Assembly: GCA_922989275.2 (NCBI GenBank)
Contig: OV277867.1
Span: 9,486,001 to 9,550,000, forward strand
Length of the DNA stretch: 64,000 nt
Direction: 5' to 3'
Source of the DNA: Gari tellinella
Lineage: Eukaryota; Mollusca; Bivalvia; Cardiida; Psammobiidae
Part shown: piece by piece, positions 9,401-24,400 of the stretch
Position numbering within the stretch: the first letter of the stretch is position 1
How the letters are laid out: each line of letters opens with the position of its first letter
Position numbers and translations under genes: made by a program
The notes under the pieces: generated by a model
Told to the model about the DNA's origin: nothing
Database searches by the model: none
What the model saw: only the letters and a program-made list of their open reading frames with translations

Positions 9401-12400
9401 TATCATGCAGCCATTTTAACAAAGCAAACTGCTTAAAAACTTAACCCTTTGTCCGAAATAAATAGCAATTCTGTTGCCCTAAATCGTTCACCTGGTACCC
9501 CATTTAAAACTTGACCTAGAGTGACCTAGATTATCACTGGACATGACCCACAATCAACCTCTATGGTGTTAACATGATTTTTCTATGATTTGACCTAGTG
9601 ACCTAGTTTTTGACTCGACATGAACCACATTCACACATGACTTAAATATCAATAAGGCAAACATTCTGGCCAAGTTTCATGATCATCCAATGAGATTGGT
9701 TGCCTCTTAAGTGTAAACAAGTTTTTCCTATGATTTGACCTAGTGACATTGTTTTTGACCCACATTCAAACTTGACCTAGATATCAATGATGAAAACATT
9801 TTGACAATGTTTCATGAAGATCAAATGAGATTTTTAGCTTCTAAAGTGTTAACAAGGTTTTTCTATGATTTGACCTAGTGACATAGTTTCTGACCCGACA
9901 TGACCAACATTTGATATTGGCCTTGATTTCATCAATACAAACATTGTCATCAAGTTTCATGAAGATCATATGAAATTTGTAGCCGCTAGAGTGTTAACGA
10001 ACAGTTGTTGATGTACGGCGGACATCCAGTGATCCTAATAGCTCGCCTTGGCACTTTGTGCCAGGTGAGCTAAAAAACAAAGTTGATAATACTTTTCAAT
10101 TGTATTCATGGTCATAAGAGGCTTTTAACCCTTAGTCTGCCACTCACGACTATAGCTCCATATGCAAACAGCTTGGATCCGGATGAGACGCCGAGTAACT
10201 CGGCGTCTCATCCAGATCCAAGCTGTTTGACACTCGGACAACATTTTCAGCAATTTTGAGCAAATTTGAAGCAATTTGAAACTTGAAGCAGACGAGAAAT
10301 ATAACAGACGACAATTTATTTGGCGGGCTAAGGATTAACAACACTGTAGAGCCACTTTAATAGTAAATTTAACTTTTATGCATTCTGGTTCTGATGTTGA
10401 AATTTTAAGCAATGTTTGGAATAACCTGGACCGGACATGTTTTAACATTACCTGATATTGTTTGAGCACTACTGCTAGGCATTGTGGTCATGGCTTTCGA
10501 AGACATCTGTAATATAAATGTCAGAAAAATAACTCACTAACTCATTACCCCATAAATACACCTTTAATTTATAAGTGCTTCTACATATAAATTTCTCTAC
10601 ATATAAATTTCTCTACATATACTGGTAAGTGCCTTTACATATAAATTTCTCTACATATTAATGCTCCTAAATATAAGTGCAAGAAATGACAATTCAATTA
10701 TTGAGTTGTTCCAAATACATGTGACAAAGCAGGATGAAAGTAAAAGGGCCTTTCTGTATGCACTTGCTTTTAGCACTATTTACCCTAACCATTTACTCCA
10801 TAGCCTGTTCCTACTTTTGAAGACAGATGACTGCTTAAAGAAGCTTGAAAGTGAAGCAGAATTCTGCTTTACTTTCAGCCTGCTTTAAGCTACCACCTGC
10901 TAGGATATGGGAAATATTTGCACATTCATTACTGTATAAATTGAAACTATATTCTTCAGTGTAGGAACAGATTAATTACATACAATGTGTATCTATGGTC
11001 TTGATGGAGAGTTTTAACCCATAACCCCATAGTCAGTTCTAGTATTGAAAATAAGTGATCACTTAAATCAGGTTGAAAGTAAAGCAGAATGTGCCTTAAG
11101 GCACATTCTGCTTTACTTTCAGCCTGCTTTAAGTTATAATCTGCTAGAATATAGAAACATTATCTTACAATACATATTGATGACTGTATAAATTGAAACT
11201 GTTTTCTTCAGTGGAGGAATAAATTGAAAGCGTAAAAAAGCGTATTTATGGGGTAATGGGTTAGACACAGATGGATATAGGAAATTTGTACTATTGGTGA
11301 TGGCGGAAAGGGTTACATAAGTTTGACTTGACAACATTACATAATTGTTCAAACAGTTTACATATTCAACCCTAGTGACGAGTATACTCGTCATTTACAA
11401 ACAGTGTACCTGTGAGAATAACACTTGTTCTATACAAACAGTGTAGACCCTGATTACAGGGCTCCTTAAGGAGCCCTCTGATCAGGGTCAACACTGTTTG
11501 TCATTTTGAAACATATTGTTAAAATCAACTTTAAATAGTCAAAAATAGACTAGACTTAATTTGAAATTGGAATTGTTCATTTAAAGTTTCAGGGATGAAT
11601 GAGTTGAGAGAGGTAGTGAAAAATGTACTGCAGGGCTCCAGATAAGGGGGGTATTTAAAAAACTAAAATCTTTATTTCTCAATTAAACCATATGGTGTCA
11701 CTACTCATTAGAATTGTCTCGAAGAGACGATTCTGATGAGTAGTAACACCATAGGATTTGGTGGTAAAATGAGTGAGAAAGTGTTGGATTCGTTCAATTT
11801 ACCCCCTCTTATCTGGAGCCCTGATGTAGTACTTACAGGTGACTCAAATAGGTCAGTATTGGTACTGTCAACCACCTGGGGAGACTGTGAACCTCTGAAA
11901 ATAGACAGGCAAGAATGTACTATAAACATATATTAGTTCAGCCTAGAAAAGACAGACAAGGATGTACTATAAACATATATTAGTTCAGCCTAGAAAATAG
12001 ACAGGTAAGAATGTACTTTACACATATACAGAAACTGTACTAGACTAGTTCAGTCTATATAAAACCCCAAGCTCACTTAAATGTCAAAGAATCCAATATT
12101 TCTACAGTAACTTATCTCTTTCAACACCATGAACCTGTTTAACCCATTACCCCATATATATGCCTTTTTACACCTTTAATTTATTCCCCCATAGAGGAAA
12201 ATAGTTCCAATTTATACAGATATGAATATGTTCTAAAATAAAAAATTTCTGCATTCTAACAGATGGTACCTTAAAGCAGGTTGAAAGTAAAGCAGAATGT
12301 GCCTAAGGCACATTCTGCTTTACTTTTAACCTGCTTTAAGTGGATACCTGTCTTCAAAATGAGAAACATGCTATGGGGTTATGGGTTAAAATATACTCAT

Positions 12401-15400
12401 TCCATTTCCAAACAGTGTAGACCCAGTGTACACTGTTTGTTAATTTAGACCAGTATTTATTAAACTACCTAAAATTCCAAGAAGACTAGCGGCAGATAGT
12501 GCAATGATCAGTGATTACTTTTGCAAACATTTTGAATCCAAATGATACATCATATGATAAAGTGTTTCATCCTCAGATCCTAACAATTTGAAACTCTGGC
12601 CCCGTTTTGAAAAGAAATTTAGAAAATTCTATATTCAGAACAATAGCAGACAACAAATTTTGCAGACGAAAAAATTACCCAGCATGCAAAGAGTTAATAC
12701 AAGAGCTGCATGCGGCCCTAAATCGCTCACCTGGTACACATGTTTACGGTCATGGTAATGGACCAGTAATGATAAAATTCCACTATAAGCCATCATCGTA
12801 AATTAACCCCCACCCACAAGCAGCCATGTTGTTTGAACTAGGAAGATTCTTTGAAGAAAACTGGCAAAGGTTCACCCATCTTTACTTTTTAAAAAATATT
12901 CTTAAATGAGACCAATAGTTTCAGAGAAAAAGATTTTTGAAAATTTTCTATACAGAAATATAAGGAAAACGTGTCCCACCCACTGGCGGCCATGATTTTT
13001 AAGATATCAAAATCATTTTAAGAAATCTGGTAGAGGGTCACCCATGGATAATTTGTGTAAAATTATTTTCAATTTGGACCAGTACTTTCCCAGAAGAAGA
13101 TTTTTAAAGTTTTTACTATACAGTATCATAAGGAAAATGTGTCCTACCCACTGGCGGCCATGTTTTTTAAGATATCAAAATTATTTTAAGAAATCTGGTA
13201 GAGGGTCACCCATGGATCATTTGTGTACAATTATTTTCAATTTGGACCAGCAGTTTCACAGAAGAAGATTTTTAAAGTTTTAACTATACAGTATCATAAG
13301 GAAATCATGCCCCACCAACTGGCGGCCATGTTTTTTAAGATATCAAAATTATTTTAAGAAATCTGGTAGAGGGTCACCCATGGATCATTTGTGTACAATT
13401 ATTTTCAATTTGGACCAGCAGTTTCACAGAAGAAGATTTTTAAAGTTTTAACTATACAGTATCATAAGGAAAACATGCCCCACCCACTGGCGGCCATGTT
13501 TTTTAAGATATCAAAATTATTTTAAGAAATCTGGTAGAGGGTCACCCATGGATCATTTGTGTACAATTATTTTCAATTTGGACCAGCAGTTTCACAGAAG
13601 AAGATTTTTAAAGTTTTAACTATACAGTATAATTCATAAGGAAAACGTGTCCCACCCGCTAACTGGCGGCCATGTTTTTGAAGATATCAAAATTATTTTA
13701 AGAAATATGGATCATTTGTGTAAAATTATTTTCAATTTGGACCAGCAGTTTCACAGAAGATTTTTAAAGTTTTAACTATACAGTATATCATAATGAAAAC
13801 GTGCCCCACCCACTGGCGGAAATGTTTTTTAAGATATCAAAATTATTTTAAGAAATCTGGTAGAGGGTCACCCATGGATCATTTGTGTACAATTATTTTC
13901 AATTTGGACCAGCAGTTTCACAGAAGAAGATTTTTTAAGTTTTTACTATACAGTATAATAAGGAAAACATGCCCCACCCACTGGTGGTCATGTTTTTTAA
14001 GATATCAAAATTATTTTAAGAAACCTGGAAGAGGGTCACCCATGGATCATTTGTGTGAAATTATTTTCAAATTGGATCAGTGGTTTCAGACAAGAAGATT
14101 TTTAAAGTTTTCACTATATAGCTATATAAGGAAAATCTGCCCCACCCACTGGCGGCCATGTTTTTTAAGATAGGAACATTATTTTAAGAAATCTTATAGA
14201 GGGTCACCAATGGCACATTTGGGTAAAATTATTTTCAATTCGGACCAGTAGTTTTGGACAAGAAGATTTTTAAAGTTTTTTCAGTTGGTTGCCATGGCAA
14301 CCACAAATTTCAATTGGATGACCTTTATTTCAAGAAATCTGAGAGAGTACCCTACAAGGAACAATCCTATGAAGTTTTAATGAAATTGACCCAGTAGTTT
14401 CCAAGAAGAAGATCTTTAAAGAAAAAGTTGACGACACACGACGGACACAGGGCGATCACAATAGCTCACCTTGGCACTTCGTGCCAGGTGAGCTAAAAAC
14501 ATTGTCCTAGACACATCAATAGGGAAACACAATACCAACCTGAGGTTGACATCCTTCTTAACCACAGAATTGAAAGTTTACAAAAATAGACTTAAAAAAC
14601 ATTGGAAAGAAATATATTAAACCTTTCCTGCACAGTGAATAGAGCAAATCAGCTACATGCTTACCCTACTGTGTTTAACCCATTACCTGATAGCCTGTTT
14701 CTACTATTGAAGATAGCAGGGGTGTAAAATTCTACTCACCCGCTTTCCATGGCGAGTAACATACTATCAGGGTGAGCAGATTTTCTGATAATTTATAACG
14801 AAAACAAAAGAGCAAAATGTCATTATCACCCTGCAGGGCGATTAACAATTCTAGAAGAAGAAAAAATAATTTTTACACCCCTGGATAGGTGACCACTTAA
14901 AGCAGGTTGAAAGTAAAGCAGAATGCGCCTAAGGCGCATTCTGCTTTACTTTCAGCCTGCTTTTAGCTTCCATGTGCTAGAATATAGAAACTATTCCCTA
15001 TACTATATTCATGACTGATTATATTGGAACTATTTTCTTCAGCGGAGAAATAAATCATATCCGCTTAAAGGCGTGAATATGGGGGAAAGGGTGAAATCAA
15101 GATGAAAGTAAAGCAAAAGCTTACAGGAGCTTTCTGTTTAACACTTTGGTCTTGGTTTAACCCTTTTGCCATGGATGCGCCTTTTAGCACATTTAATTTA
15201 TTCCTCCACAGAAGAAAATAGTTCTAATTTATACAGTCATAAAGGAATAAATTAAAGACGTAAAAAGGCGTATTTATGGGTTTAGCTACCACCTGTAACT
15301 GCATTAACCCATTACCCCACGGACTGTTTCTTGTTATGAAGATAGGTTACCACTTAAAGCAGGGTGAAAGTAAAGCAGAATGTGCCTTAACATTCTGCTT

Positions 15401-18400
15401 TACTTTCAGCCTGCTTTAAGCTGCTACCTGCTAGAATATAGATAATATTTCGTATGAAGTATATTTATGTGTGCATAAATTTAAACTATTTGCATCAGTG
15501 GAAGAATATATTAGAGGCGTTAAAAGGCGTATATATGGGGTAATGGGTTAATGACTTTTTTTTATCATGATGCATATGGAGAGGAAAGTCGTACAGGCGA
15601 TCAGTGGTGCTTAGTGCTGAAACGGTTACCAGAATTTTGTAACCGGTTAATCGTTGCTCGTAACCGGGGTTAACCGGTTAATCGTAACTTAAATATGCCG
15701 ACTGACACATCATTAGTCAGTAAGAGTTGGACGTTACACATGTACACGGAAGACCGTTCAACTGTTTTACCTATACACATTTACAAATTTGGAGACCGTT
15801 TGCATGCGTGTGTAAACGATAATAAAATAATAATATTGGTGCCAAAGAACTGTTTATGAATGTTATACTTTTTTCGAACTATTTTACCATGCATGCCGAC
15901 GTAGGTCCTTCATAAATTGCAAAGAGAAGAGAAGTAGATCTATTGATCTTATAAAATGAACTTACATGTATACTGCATGATTATGTTGATCAATAAATCG
16001 TTTAAAAAGCGGCCATTTGATGTCTTCTCTAAATAAGTTGCATTTGTAAAATAATAATAACTCCAACACACGGAATAATTATGCGCGGCCGAATATGAAG
16101 ACTAATCCCGCATTGTGTTATAGATATTAATTGGTCCCATTCTTGTCTTATTTTAAACCTTGAAGTGTAGATTCAGCTAACCGGGTTTTATTATTTTATC
16201 GTTTTTGATTGGGTGGTCTAAAAATATATTTGAAATTGACATGCGGATATTCCTGGAAACCCTTGTTTACGTTTTTTCCCTACGCGAACGTCATATATAG
16301 CTACTAGGGTAGAAGTCCAAAGCAAACCGAATATTTCGAGGTCAGAAGGTTAGTAAGCGTGTCAAGTTCAACTGTCAAAATAGCGAAGGAAACATTATAT
16401 CGAAGACAAGTTGTAAATAAAACTGTTCAATCGTCATTTATTGTAAAGACATGTGAAATAAGGGTTCTTTAACTCATCTTCAAATAAAATGACACGATGC
16501 AGCGAGTATTCAGTGTTGAGAACACCTGAAAAGTATATTGAATTACTTACATAAAATACTTTGTTAACGGCATCGTTTTGTGTATTGAGCTCCGTGTACA
16601 TGTTAACAAAAATCAGGAAACGCCCTACCCTTATCAATCAACATGCTACTGTATTTTAAAACTTAAACATCATGTATATCATAGAGTAAAATATTTCAAC
16701 TTCAAGTGAACGGTAAACATATCTGAAGGTTGTAGCTCCCGTCATATGGGGCTTCATTATTGTTAAACAAAATGGCTTTCGAGTAACCGGTTACCGACTT
16801 TGTAACCGGTTAATCGGCAGTTCATAACCGTTAACGGTTACCCGGGTAATCGTTTCAGCACTAGTGGTGCTTATATGGAGGAAAGAGTTCCTGTTTTATA
16901 TCTACAGAAACACCTGTGACAGTCTCTGTCTAGCTCTCCACAGATGCCGCAACCATTGAATACATTTCAGTCTGCTTTCAGGAAAAATCTGTCTTTAACC
17001 CTTTCCCCCATAGCCTGTTTCTAATATTGAATATAGGTGTCCACTTAAAGCAGGTTGAAAGTAAAGCAGAATGCGCCTTAAGGCACATTCTGCTTTACTT
17101 TCAGCCTGCTTTGAGCTATCATCTGCTAGAATATAGAAACTTTTTCTTATAATACATATTTATGACTGTATAAATTGGAACTATTTTTTTCAGAGGAGGA
17201 ATTAACTTAATGCGCTAAAAGGCGCTTCTATTGGGGAAAGGGTTAAAAACAATGTACATCTAAATTATTGAAACAAAATATGTTTAAACCAAAAACAAAA
17301 ACATGTACAGAGTAAAGAGAGAAAATGCTGGCTGCCCTACCTTGCCCTTTCAAACATTTCGTCTGCTATCTGTCGGCCTATACGCCCAGCTCCTGGCTTG
17401 GTTCCACCCGGCAGACCTGGCACACGGAGCTTCTCAAACGGGGAATTAACTGTTAGCAAAAAAACAACAAGAGCTGTTAGAGAACAGCGTAGCTCACCTT
17501 CTGCAAACATTTCTCAAAGAGACTGAAAATCAGTGTACAGTGAAACCCTTCTAAATCGGACATGTGTGGGGACAACATAAATTTCCGGTTAACCCTTTAC
17601 CCAATAACCCGTATATAACATTAAATACAGGTGATCACTTAAAGCAGGTTGAAAGTAAAGCAGAATGTGCCTTAAGGCACATTCTGCTTTACTTTCAGCC
17701 TGCTTTAAACAACCATCTACTAGGCTATATAAAATATTTGTTATGGTAATTGTTCATGAGGGTATAAACTGGAACTATTTTCTTCTGCGGAGGAATAAAT
17801 TAGATACGCTAAAAGTCGCTTCTATGTGGTAAAGGGTTAAGAGGGGTTTTAACCCATAGGTTGTTTCTAGTATGGAAGGTAGCTGATCACTTATAGCAGG
17901 TTGAAAGTAAAGCAGAATGCGCCTTAAGGTGCATTCTGCTTTTACTTTCAACCTGCTTTAAGCTATCATCTGCTAGAATATAGAAAATATTTCTGATGAT
18001 ACATATTCATGAATGTATATTCTTAAGTGAAGGTATAAATCAAAGGCGTAAAAATGCTTATTTATGGTGTAATGGGTTAAAATAAAGAAGGTTTGGAAAC
18101 GGGACTAACGTTTTTGTCCGATTTAGAGAGAATTACGGTATTTAGAGGTTCCGGTTTAGAGGGGTTTCACTATATTTGCAAAAGAAAAACAACCTCAAAT
18201 AAAAGCAAATTGGTGGCATTATCTTGTATGCAACATTAAAGTAATATGATTGGTATAATGACATCCTCAAGGAAAATCTTTGATTGCAAGTGTTTTTAGA
18301 TTTGTTCTATTGCTTTCTCTACTCCGACCTAAGACGGAGTACATCTGTTTTTAACCCATTACCCAATAAATATGCCTTTTGACGCCTTTAATTAATTGCT

Positions 18401-21400
18401 CCACTGATGGAAAAAGTTCCAATTTAAACAGTCATGAAAAGATATTATAAAGAATATTTTCAGTATCCTAGCAGATGGTAGTTTAAGCAGGCTGAAAGTA
18501 ATACAGAATCCATTCTGCTTTACTTTCAGCCTGCTTTAAGTGGTCACCTATTTTCAATACAAGAAATATATATGGGGTAATGGGTTAAACTTTGTTCAAA
18601 ATACTAAGCATAAACTACAAATAGGATGAAATAGACAATCAACTCTGGATTTTCCAGTAATCTAGGGGTAAGACTAAAGGATTTTCAATGAACCCAGGGT
18701 TCCAGATAAGAGGGAGTAAACTGAACAAATCCAGCATTTTCTCACTCATTTTAGTACCAAATCCTATGGTGTTACTACTCATTAGAATCGTCTCTTCGAG
18801 ACGATTCTAATGAGTAGTGACACCATAGGGTTTAGTGCAGAAATAAAGATTTTATTTTATGAAATACTCCCCTTATCTGGAGCCCTGTGAACCTTCTCCA
18901 TATGACTCCTGATGTTTATCCCATTACCCCATAGCCTATTTCTAGATTTGAAGATAAGTGGTTCAGCCAGAATATAGAAACTATTTCTTGTGGTACATAT
19001 TCATGACTGTATGAGTTAGAACTATTTTGTTCAGTGAAGAAATAAATTAGACGCACTAAAAGGCGCTTCTATGTGGGAAAGGGATATGTATATAATAATT
19101 CTTTTTAAATGACAGTTTTTAACAATTACATGACATTGTTTAACACATACTCCATAAATACACCTTTTTACACCTCTCATTAGTTCCCGTTTAACCCTTT
19201 GAACCCTAGTCCCGCATATAGGCGTCCTTTTCAAACAGTGAACATGTGAATTGTACACATGTCCTATACAAACAGTGAAGACCCAGATCAGAGGGCTCCG
19301 AAAGGAGCCCTCTGATCAGGGTCTTCACTGTTTGTCACAATGCCAAACATTGACAAAAACAACCCTTTAAAGTCAGAAATGGACTGGACTTAGATGGAAA
19401 CTGGAATTGTCCATTTAAAGTTTCAGGGAGGAAAGAGTTAAACAGTTTTGAATGTGTACCATAATAAATAGTTTCTATATCCTAGCAAATAGCAGATTTA
19501 ACCCATTACCCCATTAATACGCCTTTTTACGCATACAAAATATCCCTCCACTCAAGAAAATAGTTCCAATTTATACAGTAATGCATATGTATCATAAGAA
19601 AAATGTTCTATATTATAGCAGATGATAGCTTAAAGAAGGCTGAAAGTAAAGCAGAATGCGCCATATGGCGCATTCTGCTTTACTTTCAACCTACTTTAAG
19701 TATTAACCTATCATCACTACTAGAAATAGGCTATGGGGTAATGGGTTAAGCAGACCGATAGTATAGCAGAATGTGCCTTCAGGCAAATTCTGCTTTACTT
19801 TCAGCCTGCTTTACGTGGTCACCTGTTTTCAAAACTAGAAACAGGCTATGGAGTAATCGTAATGGGTTAAACATTCACTGCTAGAGTGCAACATAATCTA
19901 TAACTTACCATTGATTTCATCTGCAGTGGATGATTCTGCATCAAGGGAGAGAACTCCTGTACTCTCATACCCCTGACAGGAACTAGTTACTTCCTCCATT
20001 CTAGAGAAAAACAAGACGAGAATTGGTTTAGTACTATATTGAATATAATATACATCCTTTGCAAGCGGATATGATTTATTCCTCCGCTGAAAGAAATTTA
20101 ATTGGTCAGGATTATATAGCATAGGTAAATTTTTTAATATTCTAGCACATGGAAGCTTAAAGCAGGCTGAAATTAAAGCAGAATGCGCCTTAGGGCGCAT
20201 TCTGCTTTACTTTCAACCTGCTTTTAGTGGTCACCTATCTTGAATACTAGAAATAGGCTATCAGGTAAAGGGTTAACATAATTATGCAAACCGTTTGGAT
20301 CCAGATAAGCCGAGTAATGCTGTGTCTGATCTGGATTTAAACTGTTTGACACACATATCAATGTTTCCCAAGTAAAACCACATAAAATTCCAAATTTTAA
20401 AAGTAAGAGTAGAAATCTGAAGATTTCTGAAAAACATACTGCTATATTTGCAACAATAAAACAAGACAACCAGGGACTTATATGTCTCAAAGGAGACAAA
20501 GCAAGACGATAACAAGAATAACTTAGTCTCGTGTTCACTGCTTAGTGGCAGACAAAAGAAACACAAGCAAGGATAAAAGTTCAAACAAAACAATATTTTT
20601 CTTAAAAATTAAAGTGATGGCATCATGGTATTACAAAAATCTCAGGGCACCAGATAAGATTTATTTACATGGCTTTCTGTTTTATGCCTCCATCAGACGC
20701 TATGTTGTGACCATTCAATAGAGGTAAAGGAGATTTCTGCTTTACTTTCATTTTGCTTTAAGCAGTATTCTACCTTAACTCTCATGGCCTGTTTCCAGTT
20801 TTGAAGACAGTGGACCACTTAAAGCAGTTTGAAAGTAAAGCAGAATGTGCCTTAAGGCGCATTCTGCTTTATTTTCAGTCTGTCTAAAGAAATCTTCTGC
20901 TTGGATATAAAGAAAAGTTTTCTTAGGGTACATGTTCATGACTGTATAAATTGGAACTGATTTCTTCAGTGGAGGTTTAAATTAAATGTGCTAATTTAAG
21001 GTGCATGCTTATATATGGGGCAAGCTAGGGTTAAACAGAGTTGAATATACATGTATAATTCTGTCAATATTTTTTACTTTTGACTCTAAAGGTTTCTTGA
21101 GATTATTGACATTTAGAATAATACATGGTATTAATTTCAGCAATATCACTAATACAGTGCTCCCTCTCTACAACGACATCCAATGGGAGACAACAATTGT
21201 GTTCGTTGTTCGGAGCGAGTCGTTAGAGGGAGGGAAATCCCCTTACATTTGCAAACGGCTTGAATCCTGATCAGACGCCGCGTAACGCGGCGTCTGATCT
21301 GGATTCAAGCTGTTTGTCAGTCGTCAGTAAGTTTTTTTCTTTCAAAATGTCCAACATGTAACTTTGAGAAAAACAGCAGACGACAACTTTTAGCAGACGA

Positions 21401-24400
21401 TATTAAAGTAGTAAAAGCGTTAGGGAACTGCGACAAGAGTCATTGTAAGGAGGGAGTCTTTGTTAAGGGCCGTTGTAGAGAGGGAGCGCTGTACTTCTAG
21501 AAACTTGGCATGTGTGTAACAGAAACTATCTATCTTCGCCACACCCTACATCGAGACAGTGAAAATTTCCCCACCCATCTCTAGCTAAAACAGAATTAAA
21601 TTTTGCCACCTTTTCTCAATGGTATCGGATTGCATTCAATGCAAGGTTATATAGACCCGTGTGGCGCGAACATTTAACCCTTCACCCCATAGCCTGTTTC
21701 TAGTTATGAAAATAGGTAACTTCTTAAAGCAGGTTGAAAGTAAAGCAGAATGCGCCTTAAAGCGCATTCTGCTTTACTTTCAGCCTGCTTTAAGCTACCA
21801 CCTGATAGAATAATGAAAATATTCCTTATGATACATATTCATGACCGTATAAATTAGAACTATTTTCTTCAGAGGAATAAACTGAATGCGCTAAAAGGCC
21901 CTTCTAGGGGTTAAAGGCTATTAACCCTTAGCCTGCCAAATAAATTGTCGTCTGCTATATTTCTTGTCTGCTTCAAGTTTCAAAGTGCTTCAATGTTGCT
22001 CAAAATTGCTGAAAATGTTGTCCGAGTGTCAAACAGCTTGGATCCGGATGAGACGCCGAGTTACTCGGCGTCTCATCCGGATCCAAGCTGTTTGCATATG
22101 GAGCTATAGTCGTGAATGGCAGGCTAAGGGTTAATTCCTTTCAATTAGATCTTCACTGTGATACAGGGGTGATAGTAAAATTATGGTAATGATCACGAGT
22201 GTTGAAACAACCAGAAATATGTCTATAAAACATGCATGTACATCCTACAACATGCTAGAGCTCCAGATAAGGGGATTATTTCAAAACCTAAAATATTTAT
22301 TACTGCACAAAGCCTTTTCACAGAATTATACACTGACAGAATCGAAACCTCGCGCTATATCGTAAATCTCGTGCGGCGGATACGAGACTCGCGAGACTTG
22401 ATAAGAGACTGTCTATCTGTAGTCAGTATGATAAATGTGTGTTTTCGAAGCATTGTTCACGGGTTTTTATTCCCGTGAATTGATAGGAATGTCCACATAG
22501 TCGTTTAAGTCCTATAAAATGTCAATAAAAACACTCAAGTCTGTAAATTTCACGCCAGAAATCGCGGACAACGAGGCAAAAAAAAGTGAAGATGTTGTCA
22601 CGTGACACATAATCTCGCAAAATTCAACCGCCGCGAGAGCTCAGGTACTCGCCTATTCAATTTCGCTTAGTTGCTATTCCGTTTTGTATAATTCCGTGGC
22701 CTTATGGTGTCACTTCTCACAGTAAATTACTATTTTAAGCTAACGATATTGAAGCAGGAAAAGCGCTATTTTTTGTTTGTTTGAGGAACAGTTGAAAGCG
22801 TTGTTGTTATAAGAGTGGTTATTAACCTTTTACTCCATAGCCAGTTTCTAGTTTGGAAGAGAATTGACCACTTTAAGCAGGTTGAAAGTAAAGCAGAATG
22901 TGCCTTAACTCTTTCCTCCCTAAAACTTTCAATGGACAATTCCAGTTTCCATTTAAGTATAGTCCATTTCTGACTTTTAATGGTTGTTTTTGTCAATGTT
23001 TGGCATTATGACAAACAGTGAAGACCCTGATCAGAGGGCTCCTAGGAGCCCTCTGATCTGGGTCTTCACTGTTTGCATAGGACAAGTGTACTATTCACGT
23101 GTACATTTTTTACAAAGGACGCCAATATGCGGGACTAGGGTCCAAAGGGTTAAGGCACATTCTGCTTCACTTTCAGCCTGCTTTTAGCTATCATCTGATA
23201 GAATATAGAAAATATTTCTAATACTACATATTTATGACTGTATAATGTGGGACTATTTCCTTCAGTGGAATAATAAATTAAAGGCGTCAAAAAGGCATAT
23301 TTATGGGGTAATAGGTAAAGAAGGTCCTTGTTATTTAGGCAGGGACATGTACACTGTGCAATAGTCATTGACGCACAAGAGCATGTGACATAGAGTGACT
23401 GTGTGACCCCAGCTCCAATACTTATTTCCATAACTGACTAAATGCTTCTCCTGTTCAATAAGTGTATACAGTAAAACCTCGCTATTACGACCACTAAAAC
23501 GAAGGCTTATTGAGTGTATAATAGACAGGTGACAGCTTAAAGCAAGGTGACAGTGAAACAGAAAGCTCCTAAAGGAGCTTTCTGTTTCACTGTCACCTGC
23601 TTTAAGCGGTCACCAATCGTAAACACCCTAATAATTAACATAATTTAGTGGTCGTTATAGAGAGCTTTTACTGTATTGATGTTTTGTGTTTACTCTTTGC
23701 ATGTTGAGTATTTTTTTTTTGTCTGCAACACTTGTTGTCTGCTACTGTTCAATGATAGATTTTTCAAAATTTCTTATCAAACAGGGTCAGAGGGTCGAAC
23801 AGTTTGGATCCTGATGAGACGCCCTGTTAAGATCTCATCTTGATCGATCCAGACTATCTGCGCATAGTATCACCATTATGCTGCTAGTGTTCCAAGAGTG
23901 AAACAGTGCACACCATGATCAGGATCTGTCTGACACAAGTCTGCACTTACACCAGAGAAATTTGCTTTATTTTATAAGATAATGTAATAGTTCAGAGAAA
24001 TGTTAATAGTCAGCCGAGTTTCATATTAAGCCGAGAAGCGCTCCTCTTTCTAAACTTCAAACAAATTTTGATAAAGAAACCCCATATAGAAACTGGAGAT
24101 TGTATATCCATGTAATAACAAATAACATACAGTAAAGCCTCTCTATTACGACCACAAAAAGTGAGTCTTATTGACTGAATGTTAACTCTATCCTCCCTGA
24201 AACTTAAAATGGACAATCTCAGTTTCCATTTTAGCCTAGTCCATTTCTGACTTTTAAGGGTTGTTTTTGTCAATGTTTTGCATTATGACAAACAGTGAAG
24301 ACCCAGATCAGAGGGCTCCATAAGGAGCCCTCTGATCTGGGTATTCACTGTTTGCATAGGACAAGTGCACTTTTCACATGTATACTTTTGAAAACGACGC

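Noticed and set aside
13044..14173. Repeated peptide frame ([20 protein letters not shown] units), looking like a repeat protein
   Set aside because: It is a reading of the 168-bp satellite in an H element. Other units have stops and frameshifts, and the same DNA recurs in copies in other frames.
15150..15300. Complete family A element
   Set aside because: The palindrome is absent; only the shoulders remain.
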